This document shows, one piece after another, positions 52,656-61,342 of a stretch of 64,000 nt of DNA; the first letter of the stretch is position 1, and each line of letters opens with the position of its first letter. A model generated the notes under the pieces. It was not told the origin of the DNA, searched no databases, and saw only the letters and a list, made by a program, of their open reading frames with translations. This stretch comes from Brevibacterium picturae (GTDB lineage: Bacteria; Actinomycetota; Actinomycetes; Actinomycetales; Brevibacteriaceae), in the NCBI RefSeq assembly GCF_900105045.1, contig NZ_LT629739.1:2852001-2916000 (forward strand), written 5' to 3'. Position numbers and translations under genes: made by a program.

Positions 52656-53717
52656 TTATACGGAGGTGGCCGTCTCCGATGAAGTCGCCGTCGGTTCCGA
52701 CGGCGGTGTCGCACGCAGCAGCCGCTCCGACAGTGCGCGGATCTCCGCGTTGAGTTCGGGCGAATCCTCAACCGTGAACTCGACGTCGAGCCTGGCCAGC
52801 GTCAACGCCATGGTGCGAACGCTCTCTGCCCCGATCACCACGGTTGAGCGCAGCTCGTCCAGAGCCTCGACGGTGCCCTCGGCGGGCATCAGCATCGTCA
52901 TGACCTCGGATGCTGCAGCCTGCACGGTGACTGTCGCCGTGCATTTCCATCTCCTGGCCGAGACATTGCGATCGACGTAGGCACCGATGTCCTTGGCGGG
53001 GAGTTCACGGGGTTCGAAGCGTCGACCGCCGGGCAGTTTGGGGACGATGTGTTCGACCCGGAAGATCGCCCAAGCATCCTCCGCAGTGTCGAAGGTCAGA
53101 AGGTACCAGCGGTGCTGATGGTTGACCAGACGATAGGGCTCCACCTCGAACTCTCCGCTGTGCCCTTGATCTGAGGGCGCGCTCCCCGGATCTGGATGCG
53201 CGCCTCCGTGATCTGGAAGTGCCTCGGCGCGATAAGAGAATCTGAACCGCTGGTGACCGTGACAGTATTCGATGATCAGGGTCAGCAGGTTCGGGTCGAC
53301 GATCGGCATCGGATGGTTGCCGGCCATCGGGACCGTGAAATGGGCCAAGTTCTTCACGCGGTTGCGCACGCTGGCGGGCAGAATCTGTTCGAGCTTCGCC
53401 AGGGCCTGCGCCGAAGTCTCTTCCATTCCGCCGATGATGCAGCTGAGTCCCGAGTGCAGCCCCACGGCGACAGCGACCGCTTCGTCGGGATTGAGCAGCA
53501 GCGGCGGCACAGCCGAACCACCGGATCCCAGCCGATAGCCGCCCTCACCGCCGCGAGTCCCCTCGACGGGGTAGCCGAGATCGCGGAGTGTGCCGATATC
53601 GTTGCGAACCGTGCGTGAGCTGACGTTGAGACGCTCCGCCAGTTCCGTGCCTGACCAGGTCCGGGGAACCATCAACAATGACAGTAATCCGAGTAGACGC
53701 CCTGCTGTCTGTGACAT
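52656..53717 (-). CDS. HTH/WYL-domain transcriptional regulator
   Basis: A 353-residue regulator. The N-terminal DeoR/HTH_11-type helix-turn-helix (MSQTAGRLLGLLSLL, TELAERLNVSSRTVRNDIG, about 1-45) with the wing LGYPVEGTRGGEGGYRLG leads to a WYL ligand-binding domain in the middle (about 165-230; the WYLLTF strand is present) and a C-terminal WCX region. The linker PDHGGAHPDPGSAPSDQG near 185 is repetitive. A promoter TTACGA (53786-53791), 17 bp, TATTGT (53763-53768) lies on the minus strand with CGAATTATGAATTCG (53774-53788) in its spacer, a candidate auto-operator. It is divergent from the transposase-derived gene. Confidence 0.85.
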   Translation of the reverse strand: MSQTAGRLLGLLSLLMVPRTWSGTELAERLNVSSRTVRNDIGTLRDLGYPVEGTRGGEGGYRLGSGGSAVPPLLLNPDEAVAVAVGLHSGLSCIIGGMEETSAQALAKLEQILPASVRNRVKNLAHFTVPMAGNHPMPIVDPNLLTLIIEYCHGHQRFRFSYRAEALPDHGGAHPDPGSAPSDQGHSGEFEVEPYRLVNHQHRWYLLTFDTAEDAWAIFRVEHIVPKLPGGRRFEPRELPAKDIGAYVDRNVSARRWKCTATVTVQAAASEVMTMLMPAEGTVEALDELRSTVVIGAESVRTMALTLARLDVEFTVEDSPELNAEIRALSERLLRATPPSEPTATSSETATSV

Positions 53718-53762
53718 TTTCTGTTGTCTTCGTCGGTTTAGGAAGACCTCCTGCCTAATCAA

Positions 53763-53791
53763 ACAATAGCATTCGAATTATGAATTCGTAA
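53763..53791 (-). promoter_or_regulatory. Promoter and candidate operator of the WYL regulator
   Basis: On the minus strand: -35 TTACGA (53786-53791), 17 bp, -10 TATTGT (53763-53768). CGAATT, ATG, AATTCG (53774-53788) is a perfect 6 bp dyad in the spacer. Confidence 0.5.
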
Positions 53792-53844
53792 TGATCTGCG
53801 GTCAGCAGCACATCCGTGAGGCAAATGGAGGAACAGCGAAATTC

Positions 53845-55062
53845 ATGTATACGCAATTATCTCCTGCGAGCGATTCGAGGAGACAACACGGGATGATCGT
53901 CAGCGATTATCTTGATCTCTACGCATCTGCCCGGAAAAAGGACAAGGGCTGGATCCTCGACGAAATCGTCGTGATGACAGGGTGGTCACGCGACCATGTC
54001 CGCCGGCTTCTTGCTCAGCTGGCCCGACGGCAGGAATCCCCGCCATCCGAGGCTGACCGCCGGTGCCACAGAGAGGGCAAATACTCCGAGGAGGCCAGGG
54101 CCTCACTGGAACGAGTCTGGGACTGGTCCGGCCGACAGAGTGGAAAATACCTGGCCGCTGCCATTCCGCTGCTGCTCGATTCTTTGGAACGACACGGCTC
54201 CCTGACGGCCGGACGCGACGGATACAGTCCGTCGGTGAAAGAAGAGCTGTTGTCTGTCAGTCCGGCCTCGATCGACCGGTACCTGCGGTATGCCCGATCC
54301 TGTGACTTCGCAATCCGCAATGTGTCGACACGACGCTCGCATGCGCCCAGCGCAGACTTCCTCGACTTCGCCGGCGGGGAGAACGAGGCCGAGCCGGGCT
54401 TCTTCGTCGTCGATACCGTTGCGCACCCCGGCTCGACCTTGGACGGGGACTATGCATTCACGCTCAATGCGACGTGTGTGCACACCGGCTGGGTATTCAC
54501 TCGCAGCATTGCGGACAACACCCCGGAGCGAGTCGTCGATCTTCTGCAATGGTCACTCGATGAGATCACCGGCATTCCCTTCTGGGTCAATGCCGTGGAA
54601 CTGGTCAATGCCTGCGATGGTGTCCATGGCTTCGTCGGTTCATGGGCGAAAGAGCTCGACATCCACTACAGCCCCGCGGTCAAAGACCACCAGCGCGACC
54701 GACTTCCGGAGGCATCGAGGCATCAGCACCTGGTCCATGAGTACGGATTTGTCAATCGCTACGACACCGAGGAGGCGCGCCAGGTTCTCAACCAGCTGTG
54801 GAGGGTGGTCAACGACCGACTGAACTTCTTCACTCCGACGCGGAAGCCGATCGCCTGGGTCAGGGACTCGGCCGGCCACCGCAAGCGGATCTACGACGAA
54901 CCCGCTACGCCGCTGGACCGTCTCAGCGGGGCGGGCGTGATGTCGCCGGTTCAGGAGGCCGAGCTGATCACCTACCGCAACAGCCTCAACCCTGCGAGAC
55001 TCACAGCAGAGATCGCTCGCTGGCAGCAGCGGCTGCAGGAACTCACTCGGCCGACGCGGTGA
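53845..55062 (+). CDS. Transposase-derived integrase-fold protein, possibly catalytically dead
   Basis: A 405-residue protein with the layout of integrase-core transposases: HTH near the N-terminus (WILDEIVVMTGWSRDHVRRL, about 32-51), RNase H-like core (about 165-330) and a C-terminal region with NDRLNFFTPTRKP (about 310). The first catalytic Asp is in VVDTVAHPGS (about 190). At the second position, where relatives read DNGSEF, I read VNAVEL (about 249), so Asp is replaced. A Glu follows at about 289 (RLPEAS), aligned by me with the family's VEQKN Glu. No terminal inverted repeats or target duplication were seen. ATG 53845 has GGAGG 12 nt upstream; ATG 53791 is in frame. The frame is intact, suggesting a retained gene and not a decayed IS. 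Divergent from a WYL regulator. Confidence 0.65.
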   Translation: MYTQLSPASDSRRQHGMIVSDYLDLYASARKKDKGWILDEIVVMTGWSRDHVRRLLAQLARRQESPPSEADRRCHREGKYSEEARASLERVWDWSGRQSGKYLAAAIPLLLDSLERHGSLTAGRDGYSPSVKEELLSVSPASIDRYLRYARSCDFAIRNVSTRRSHAPSADFLDFAGGENEAEPGFFVVDTVAHPGSTLDGDYAFTLNATCVHTGWVFTRSIADNTPERVVDLLQWSLDEITGIPFWVNAVELVNACDGVHGFVGSWAKELDIHYSPAVKDHQRDRLPEASRHQHLVHEYGFVNRYDTEEARQVLNQLWRVVNDRLNFFTPTRKPIAWVRDSAGHRKRIYDEPATPLDRLSGAGVMSPVQEAELITYRNSLNPARLTAEIARWQQRLQELTRPTR

Positions 55063-55174
55063 TGGCGCCGCCGCTGCGAGCGGCCATGCCCATGGTAAAA
55101 GATTCAATTATAGCAGGAGTCCCTGCCGAGGAACCACCCCTGTTCGCGTCTTTGATGAGACTCGCGATTTGGGG

Positions 55175-55203
55175 GTTACAAGCGCGTAACTTCCAGGTAC
55201 AGT
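55175..55203 (+). promoter_or_regulatory. Promoter without clear gene (55063-55502 gap)
   Basis: -35 GTTACA (55175-55180), exactly 17 bp, -10 TACAGT (55198-55203), with GTTAC/GTAAC dyad around the -35. Downstream only weak frames exist until the small membrane protein at 55503, which would have a leader of about 290 nt. The rest of the gap shows no recognised gene; a faint remnant on the minus strand could not be identified. Confidence 0.4.
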
Positions 55204-55502
55204 GAAGATCGATTGTGATCTGACGAACCTTCTGAAACATGACACAGCGATATGTGTTGCCCCGAGTCCGAGGCTCGCCCGTATGACCGCGGGATGGCGC
55301 TCCGGCAGGGATTCACCGGGGTTGGAGACGACCACCATCGCCGAGGGGGTCGGTGTGCAGCCAGGCCATCCTCGAGCACCGGAAGAACCGGGTTATAGAT
55401 GAGCGTCTTGAGGGATGGCTGAGGAATTGTGTGCACTGATGGAAGTGATCGACAGGTGAGAGTGAGCGAACGGCCGCTGCGGCGCAGTCTGCGAGACGAC
55501 TC

Positions 55503-55748
55503 ATGATCCAAACCGTCGCCATTTCGATGATCGCCTATGCCGGGGTGGCCGTTTTCATCATCATCCTGCTGCTGTCGAAGGCCGATTACGGACGATCGTG
55601 GCGCGATCGCAGAGATGCCGCACGGATGGGATTCTTCGTCCCCGTCTGGCCCCTGTTGGTGCTGTACCTGATCGTCCGTGCAGTGACGCGCATGTGGCAA
55701 TTGGCCGACTGGGGACGGGCGCGCGGGCCTCAGGCACACAGGCGATAA
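55503..55748 (+). CDS. Small two-TM membrane protein, unknown
   Basis: An 81-residue protein with segments at about 5-25 (VAISMIAYAGVAVFIIILLLS) and 44-60 (FFVPVWPLLVLYLIVRA) joined by a basic loop (YGRSWRDRRDAAR) and a basic tail. The ATG has no strong ribosome binding site. Typical small actinobacterial membrane protein; function unknown. Confidence 0.5.
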   Translation: MIQTVAISMIAYAGVAVFIIILLLSKADYGRSWRDRRDAARMGFFVPVWPLLVLYLIVRAVTRMWQLADWGRARGPQAHRR

Positions 55749-55806
55749 GACACAGAGGCGAGGCGCGCTCCTCAACGCGGTTCGTGACAGTTCAACCCGG
55801 TTCGTG

Positions 55807-56352
55807 TCAGTCGTTGGACGTCCGCGAGTAGGCGATGAGCGCCCGGTACAGATCGAGCGGTGTGCAGTTCGCGCCCTTCGCCAGTGACTTCACTAATTTC
55901 CGATAGGCCTGATAGTCCGTCTGATTCGGGTTGATCGATTCGATCAGGCCGAACTCGTGCAGGACCCCCGTGGCACGTGAGTCCATGATGGCGAACTTCT
56001 TCGGGTTGAACACCGTGAGCAGGGTGCTGGCCAACGGCCTGCCGACACCAGGGAGCACCGTGAGGAACGGCAACCGCAGGTGATTCGGTGTGTCCTCGTT
56101 CAGGGCCACCGCGCTCACATATTCGATGTCATCGGAGTCGAGGCCGTCGAAGGTCGCCCGTGCGGCGACGGACTTCCACTCGGCAACCTTGAGGAAGTGC
56201 TTGCGCTTGTAGGCCTCACGTTTGACGACCCTCGGTCCGATGGAATCGAAGATCTCAGCCTCGGCCTCCGTGACCGTGTACTGAGGCTCGAATCGCAGCA
56301 CGAAGGCCGTGTCGATGACGCCGCTGGAATCAGATTCTGTGATGGAGGTCAT
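55807..56352 (-). CDS. HhH-like protein of unknown function
   Basis: A 181-residue protein. LPFLTVLPGVGRPLASTLLTVF followed by FNPKKFAIMDSRATGVLHEFG, cores LPGVGRPLASTLL (about 100) and KFAIMDSRA (about 119), resemble the helix-hairpin-helix and the following Asp segment of endonuclease III-like base-excision proteins, but no catalytic Lys or iron-sulfur cysteines are seen. The N-terminal 90 residues have no clear relative. Start ATG 56352 is 6 nt after -10 TACAAT (56359-56364, minus strand), so leaderless; the longer frame is not used. DNA binding is plausible, activity unknown. Confidence 0.7.
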   Translation of the reverse strand: MTSITESDSSGVIDTAFVLRFEPQYTVTEAEAEIFDSIGPRVVKREAYKRKHFLKVAEWKSVAARATFDGLDSDDIEYVSAVALNEDTPNHLRLPFLTVLPGVGRPLASTLLTVFNPKKFAIMDSRATGVLHEFGLIESINPNQTDYQAYRKLVKSLAKGANCTPLDLYRALIAYSRTSND

Positions 56353-56425
56353 GACGTGATTGTACAGACGGGCATTGACCTGGTGATGAATTTCCGACGA
56401 CGCTGATTCCCGCAGCACTCCAGCC

Positions 56426-57154
56426 TCAGTCGTCCTTGTCGAAGGCGCTGAAGTCCTCGACCTTGCGCGGGGTGCCGGCGATGAGCATCTCGTCCTCGGC
56501 ATACAGCGTCACATCCTGATCCGCGATGTCCCAGTGCTCGTCGCCGCTGCGCCTGAACGCCACGACCGTCACACCGTACGTGCCGCGCAGATCGAAGGAC
56601 CCCAGGGGCGAGTCGGAGAAGCGCGTCGGTGGAGTCGTGCGAGCCAGTACGAAGTCATCGCTGATCGGCAGGAAGTCCGACATATGTCCGCGGATCAGAT
56701 GGGCCAGACGGCGACCCATGTCGTTATCCGGCCGGATCACGTTCTCGATGCCGAGCTGATCGAGGATCTCCGCATGCGTCTGGCTGATCGCCTTGGCCCA
56801 GATGTGTCGGTTCCCGATCTTCAGGATCTTGGAAGCGGTGAGGATGCTGGCCTCGAGATCGCTGCCGATGGCAATCACCACCCGGCTGACTTCGTCGATT
56901 CCGAGCTGGCGCAGAACAGCCTCGTCGGTGGAGTCGGCCCGCGATACGAAGGCCAGCGTCTCCGCGTAGTGGGCCACGACTGCCTCGTCGATATCGATGC
57001 CGATGACGTCGACACCGTGAGCGGCGAGCTCGGATGCCAGCGATCCGCCGAAGCGCCCCAGACCGATGACGGCAACCGCACCGTGCTGCGCCAGCGGAGC
57101 GGGATCACCCAGGAAGAACGCGGCCGGCCTCGCTCGCCAGGATTTCGTATTCAT
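56426..57154 (-). CDS. ktrA: Potassium uptake regulator KtrA (RCK/TrkA-N protein)
   Basis: A 242-residue cytosolic ring-forming subunit that gates KtrB by binding ATP or ADP. An atypical 25-residue extension precedes the RCK-N Rossmann fold (AVAVIGLGRFGGSLASELAA, about 27-46, with IDIDEAV at the second strand), and RCK-C lies at about 165-235 (GSFDLRGTYGVTVVAFRR, DEMLIAGTP). GxGxFGGS is the KtrA form. ATG 57154 has GAAAGGA upstream; it starts 14 nt after the ktrB stop, so the two are co-translated in an operon. Confidence 0.9.
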   Translation of the reverse strand: MNTKSWRARPAAFFLGDPAPLAQHGAVAVIGLGRFGGSLASELAAHGVDVIGIDIDEAVVAHYAETLAFVSRADSTDEAVLRQLGIDEVSRVVIAIGSDLEASILTASKILKIGNRHIWAKAISQTHAEILDQLGIENVIRPDNDMGRRLAHLIRGHMSDFLPISDDFVLARTTPPTRFSDSPLGSFDLRGTYGVTVVAFRRSGDEHWDIADQDVTLYAEDEMLIAGTPRKVEDFSAFDKDD

Positions 57155-57168
57155 ATCAGTGTCCTTTC

Positions 57169-58521
57169 TCAGCCGATCAGTGGTCGTTCGACGGGCAGTT
57201 CGTAGCGGATCGTCCTGGCCCTCAACGCCAGCGCCGAGGCGACGGTCACGGGGCCCAGTCGGCCGAGGACCATGGCCAGGATGAGCACCCCTTGGCTCAG
57301 TCCGGACAGCCCGGAGGTGATGCCGGTCGACAAACCCACGTTCGCAAAGGCGGAGATGACTTCGAAGAGCACTCGGTCCAATCCCAGCTCGGGAGCGTCG
57401 AGCATGAGTACCGTCGTGGACAGAGCAACGAGGCTCAGGGCGAGGACGATCACGGTCGTCGCCTGCCGGTGCGCCGATTCGGCCACGCGGGCTCCGAAGA
57501 GGTTCGCCTTCGTTCCGCCGGTGACTTCGGCCCAGGTGATCGCCAGGAGCACCATGACTGTCGTGATCTTGACACCGCCGGCAGTGCCCGCCGGTCCACC
57601 GCCGACGAACATGAGGATGTCCATGCCGAACCAGGTTGCCGAGTGCAGCTGCGAAATGTCGACGGAGCTGAAGCCCGCGGTCCGCGTCGTCGTCGACTGG
57701 AACGCCGCGGTCTGCAGCTTGCCCCACCAGTCGAGGTGGCCGAGAGTGCCGGGATTGTTCCATTCGATGGCGGCGATGAAGGCTGTGCCGCCGAGGAGGA
57801 GGACCGGCGTGACGACGATGACGGCCCGGGTCGTCATGGACCATTTCAGAGGCATCCTGTAGTGCCGGAAGAGTTCGATGAGCACCGGGTACCCCAGTCC
57901 GCCCAGAATGGCTCCGAGGGCGATGGGCGCACACACGAAGGGGTCGGTGGCGTAGGCGGCGAGGCTGTCGGACTTCAACGCGAAGCCGGCGTTGTTGAAT
58001 GCGGAGACCGCGTGGAAGACCGCATCCCAGAATGCCCCGCCCGGCGGCTCGTCGTAGTGGAGGAAGAAGCGCAGGAACAGCGCCGAGGTGATCGCGAGTT
58101 CCGTGGCCACCGTGAGGCCGATGATCCGCAGCACCATGGGTCGGATGCCGCCGATGTGGGAGCTCTTCGCCTCGGCCGCGACCGATTCCCGGAGGCGAAG
58201 CCCGACCTTACCGGCGACGAGCATGGCCAACAGAGTGGTGAGGAGGAGGATGCCGAGTCCACCGGCCTGGATCAGTCCGAGGATCACGGCTTGGCCGAAG
58301 AATGTGAAGTCCCCGCCGACGGAGAGGACCTCCAGCCCGGTCACGCTGATCGCCGAGGTGGCGGTGAAGAGTGCGGACAAAAGTGAGATTCCGCCCGGAG
58401 TCGTGGTGGCAGAGGGCATCATCAGCAATCCGGTGCCGATGATGAGCGCAGCCAGGTACGTCACGACCACACGGTCGATGGCGTTGCGATGAGGATTGTG
58501 CACGTGCCCGGACCTAGCCAC
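57169..58521 (-). CDS. ktrB: Potassium transporter KtrB (TrkH family)
   Basis: A 450-residue membrane subunit with the four M1-P-M2 repeats of the Trk/Ktr/HKT superfamily. Selectivity-filter glycines are visible in the pore loops: TATSAISVTGLEV (about 56), AVSAFNNAGFAL (about 171), STTTRTAGFSSVD (about 290) and ISAFANVGLSTG (about 405). FVGGGPAGTAGGVKITT near 318 is the gating loop region of KtrB. It exports nothing else: Na+-coupled K+ uptake. Translated before ktrA, 14 nt apart. Divergent from yihY. Confidence 0.95.
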   Translation of the reverse strand: MARSGHVHNPHRNAIDRVVVTYLAALIIGTGLLMMPSATTTPGGISLLSALFTATSAISVTGLEVLSVGGDFTFFGQAVILGLIQAGGLGILLLTTLLAMLVAGKVGLRLRESVAAEAKSSHIGGIRPMVLRIIGLTVATELAITSALFLRFFLHYDEPPGGAFWDAVFHAVSAFNNAGFALKSDSLAAYATDPFVCAPIALGAILGGLGYPVLIELFRHYRMPLKWSMTTRAVIVVTPVLLLGGTAFIAAIEWNNPGTLGHLDWWGKLQTAAFQSTTTRTAGFSSVDISQLHSATWFGMDILMFVGGGPAGTAGGVKITTVMVLLAITWAEVTGGTKANLFGARVAESAHRQATTVIVLALSLVALSTTVLMLDAPELGLDRVLFEVISAFANVGLSTGITSGLSGLSQGVLILAMVLGRLGPVTVASALALRARTIRYELPVERPLIG

Positions 58522-58711
58522 GACGCATCAGCACGGCTTCCGCGGTTGTCACCATGGCCCAACAGTACAACTTGCCTGCGAGCTTCGGAGAGACCGCTGG
58601 AACGGGAGCTCCTCGGGCGGCATGGCGGGGCTGAGTGAAAGCTGTGAACGACTACGATGTCACCGTAGTGCGCAATCCCCAGCAGGCTGTCCCCGCAGCC
58701 AGGAGAATGTC

Positions 58712-59674
58712 ATGGCAGAGAACTTCCCCGCTCGTGACGAGCCGTCGATGGCTCGTGCCGAGCCGCTCTTCGGTGCCGAGGCATCGGCCCGCCGCGATCG
58801 GCCACTGAGTGATCGCGTGAGAGCCAGGGCACGGACGATGGAACGAGGCAAGAGGGGCATCCTCGCCAACACGATCCGTCACGTGATCAGTGACCAGGGG
58901 CTCGACCTGGCAGCGGGTCTGGCGTTCTATGCGCTGCTGTCAATGGCACCGGCCACTCTTGCCCTCGTGTCGATGCTCGGTGTGATCGGGGAGGCGAAGT
59001 CCACCACCGAGGCGGTCCTGGGCTTGGCCTCGGACCTGTCGACCGAAGCCGCCGAGGCGATCCGTCCGATCGTGTCCGAGCTGGTGTCGACCCCGGCTGC
59101 CGGTCTCACTCTCATCGTCAGCCTCATCATCGCAATCTGGTCGTCGTCGAAGTACGTCGGTGCCTTCGGGCGGGCGGCGAACAAGGCATACTCCGTGCAG
59201 GAGAGCCGTCCCCTGTGGAAGCTCAAGCCGATGATGCTGCTGATCACTCTGGTGCTGCTGCTCCTCATGGGCGCACTCGGTCTGCTGCTCGTGGTCTCCG
59301 GTCCCATCGCGGAGTCGCTTGGCCGGCTGGTCGGCTTGGGGCCGGTAGCGGTGATGGTCTGGAGCATCGCCAGATGGCCGGTAGTGATCTTCTTCGTCAT
59401 GCTCATGATCGCCCTTCTGTACTATGCGACCCCGAATGTGAAGAAGGCGAAGTTCCGCTGGTCGAGCATCGGTGCGTTCATTGCACTCCTCACAGTCGTC
59501 ATCGTGTCTCTCGGATTCGTCGTCTACATCAACAATTTCGACAACTACAACGCCACCTACGGTGCAATCGGGGGCGTGATCGTCGGATTCGCCTGGCTGT
59601 GGATGGTGAATCTGGCGCTCATCTTCGGCGCCGAACTCGACGCTGAGATCGAACGACGGGCAACCTCGGCGTGA
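58712..59674 (+). CDS. YihY/BrkB-family inner membrane protein
   Basis: A 320-residue protein with six predicted membrane segments. ANTIRHVISDQGLDLAAGLAFYALLSMAPA, core LAAGLAFYALLSMAPATLAL (about 75-94), SLIIAIWSSSKYVGAFGRAANKAYSV (core WSSSKYVGAFGRA, about 148) and the end AWLWMVNLALIFGAELDAE are the BrkB family marks. ATG 58712 has AGGAGA upstream. Once named a ribonuclease BN, it is now a membrane protein of unclear function. Confidence 0.9.
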   Translation: MAENFPARDEPSMARAEPLFGAEASARRDRPLSDRVRARARTMERGKRGILANTIRHVISDQGLDLAAGLAFYALLSMAPATLALVSMLGVIGEAKSTTEAVLGLASDLSTEAAEAIRPIVSELVSTPAAGLTLIVSLIIAIWSSSKYVGAFGRAANKAYSVQESRPLWKLKPMMLLITLVLLLLMGALGLLLVVSGPIAESLGRLVGLGPVAVMVWSIARWPVVIFFVMLMIALLYYATPNVKKAKFRWSSIGAFIALLTVVIVSLGFVVYINNFDNYNATYGAIGGVIVGFAWLWMVNLALIFGAELDAEIERRATSA

Positions 59675-59721
59675 GAGAACCGGACTTCGGCCCGGAGCGC
59701 TCGGTGCCGTATGGTCAAATC

Positions 59722-60972
59722 ATGAGCTCAGACCGGTCCGATGCCTCGACATTCACCCCAGCACTATTGGGCCTGGTGTGGACGGCGATGTTCGGATTCT
59801 CCGCGTTCTTCTTCAGCTATTCGACGATGGTCTCGATCGCTTCCATCAATGGGCTCTCAACCGTCACCGGCGGATCGGTGCTGACGACGATGATGATCGG
59901 CGTCATTGCCGTCCAGCCCGTCGCCCCCTGGGCAGGCCGGGTGTTGGGGCTCAAGGGCGCCCTGTTCTTGGCCCTGGGTCTGCAGCTGCTGGGACAGATC
60001 CTCGGGCTCATCGTGTCCGCGCCGCTGCTCGGCCTCGTGCTGGCCGGACTGTGCGGGGGAGTGGGCTTCGGCCTCTTCGTCGTCCTGGCCAATGCCGCTG
60101 TGCCGGCCACGACCTCCCCGGGGCGCATCGGCAAGGCGCTGGGGATCTTCGGCGGGATCACCTCGTTGGCGGCCGCTCTCGGAGCACCGCTGGGCCTATG
60201 GCTGGTCGGCACGGTTCCCGTATGGACCTTCCGCGTGATCGTGTGCGCCTCACTTCTCCTCGCGGTGCCGACCGTGATCAAGTATCTCCCCGGCCGAGAG
60301 CCCCAGAACGCCGCCGAAACCGACGGCGACTCCGACGTCACCGTCCGCAGCGGCACAGACAGTACAGGCAGCACTGGTAGCTCGGACAACGCCGACGGCA
60401 CCGACGGGCACCTCTCGCGTCGTCGGAGAGTCCGCAGCATCGGCGAGGTCCTCGGACTGATCGTCATGCTCTCCCCCTTCCTCGTCGGCATGGTCGTCTT
60501 CGGTCTCATCGTCGGTTTCGGGCCGCGCGACGGAGTCGCCGGAGCCGCATTGTTCATCGGTGCGATGCAGGTATCGGCCGTGATCGGCCGGTTCGTCGCC
60601 GGAGCCATCGCCGACAAATTCTCTCCGTTCGCTCTCAATCTTCTGGGCCTGGGCCTGGCCGTCATCGGACTGGTCGTCACCGTCTTCGTCTTCGGCGGAC
60701 TGCTCTTCCTCGCGATGATGATCATCGGCCTGGGCCTGGGCACACTGCAGTCAGCGAGCTTGGTGATGGCCTTCTCGACTGTCAGCACGCCGGCGAAGGC
60801 CAGCGTCGCCTGGAACATGAATTTCGATATCGGCTTGGCCATCGCCGGTGTCCTCGGCGGGCTCGGCTTCACCTACCTCGGCGACTCGGTGACATTCCTC
60901 CTCTGCGCCTTCCTGCTGCTCTTCACCGGAGTCCTCTCCTTGATACTGCAGTCTCTGCGCCGCTCAACCTGA
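59722..60972 (+). CDS. MFS transporter
   Basis: A 416-residue transporter with twelve predicted segments and a hydrophilic central loop of about 50 residues (about 200-250, Ser/Thr/Asp/Gly-rich). The start ATG 59722 is 6 nt after TATGGT (59710-59715); a GTG at 59671 would overlap the YihY stop by GTGA. Typical motif A is weakened (APWAGRVLGLKG). Substrate unknown. The 3' end overlaps the arsR gene by 9 nt (convergent). Confidence 0.85.
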   Translation: MSSDRSDASTFTPALLGLVWTAMFGFSAFFFSYSTMVSIASINGLSTVTGGSVLTTMMIGVIAVQPVAPWAGRVLGLKGALFLALGLQLLGQILGLIVSAPLLGLVLAGLCGGVGFGLFVVLANAAVPATTSPGRIGKALGIFGGITSLAAALGAPLGLWLVGTVPVWTFRVIVCASLLLAVPTVIKYLPGREPQNAAETDGDSDVTVRSGTDSTGSTGSSDNADGTDGHLSRRRRVRSIGEVLGLIVMLSPFLVGMVVFGLIVGFGPRDGVAGAALFIGAMQVSAVIGRFVAGAIADKFSPFALNLLGLGLAVIGLVVTVFVFGGLLFLAMMIIGLGLGTLQSASLVMAFSTVSTPAKASVAWNMNFDIGLAIAGVLGGLGFTYLGDSVTFLLCAFLLLFTGVLSLILQSLRRST

Positions 60973-61323
60973 GTTCTTGGCCCCGTCGTCCAGGTCGGCC
61001 AGGAGCCCCACAGCGGCTCGCGTGTATTCGCCGATCCAGCGGTCATGGATGCGTTTGATCGGCAATGGAGCCAACGCCAGCTGACGGGTCCTGCCTATGC
61101 GTCTCCCGCCGACCAACTCGGCTCTCTCCAAGACGCGGATGTGCTGGAGGACGGTCGTGCGTTCGAGGTCGGAGAATGCGGTGCAGACCTCGCCGGTTGT
61201 GCGGGGCTCATCGCGGAGCATGTCGAGGATCCGGCGCCGAGTGGAATTCGCCAGCGCCTTGAACACGGCATCATCACGCTCATCTTCGCTGACACGTGTG
61301 GCCATTCCATTTGCAGACGACAT
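60964..61323 (-). CDS. ArsR-family regulator
   Basis: A 119-residue winged-helix regulator: VFKALANSTRRRILDMLRDE (about 20-39), RTTGEVCTAF, RTTVLQHIRVLERAELV (recognition helix, about 55) and the wing GRRIGRTRQLALA. No metal-binding Cys pair (CVCDL-type) is present, so it is the SRPBCC-linked type (YdfF/SdpR-like), not an arsenic sensor. It is divergent from the SRPBCC gene with overlapping promoters. ATG 61323 is 6 nt after TATTTT. Confidence 0.9.
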   Translation of the reverse strand: MSSANGMATRVSEDERDDAVFKALANSTRRRILDMLRDEPRTTGEVCTAFSDLERTTVLQHIRVLERAELVGGRRIGRTRQLALAPLPIKRIHDRWIGEYTRAAVGLLADLDDGAKNSG

Positions 61324-61342
61324 GTGGTAAAAATATCACATG
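61321..61342. promoter_or_regulatory. ArsR operator overlapping both start codons
   Basis: CATGTGGTA, 4 bp, TATCACATG is a 9 bp dyad with one mismatch. It covers the ATG of the ArsR gene (61321-61323) and the ATG of the SRPBCC gene (61340-61342), and includes both -10 regions, so one bound dimer could silence both genes. Confidence 0.65.

Noticed and set aside
53761..55200. A complete insertion sequence around the transposase-like gene
   Set aside because: No terminal inverted repeats or target-site duplication could be found on either side.
55108..55402. Two small frames (76 codons on minus, 66 codons on plus)
   Set aside because: No ribosome binding site or family, and they overlap on opposite strands.
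57292..58386. 364-codon plus-strand frame
   Set aside because: Shadow of ktrB: rich in Glu, Arg and Gly with no domain.
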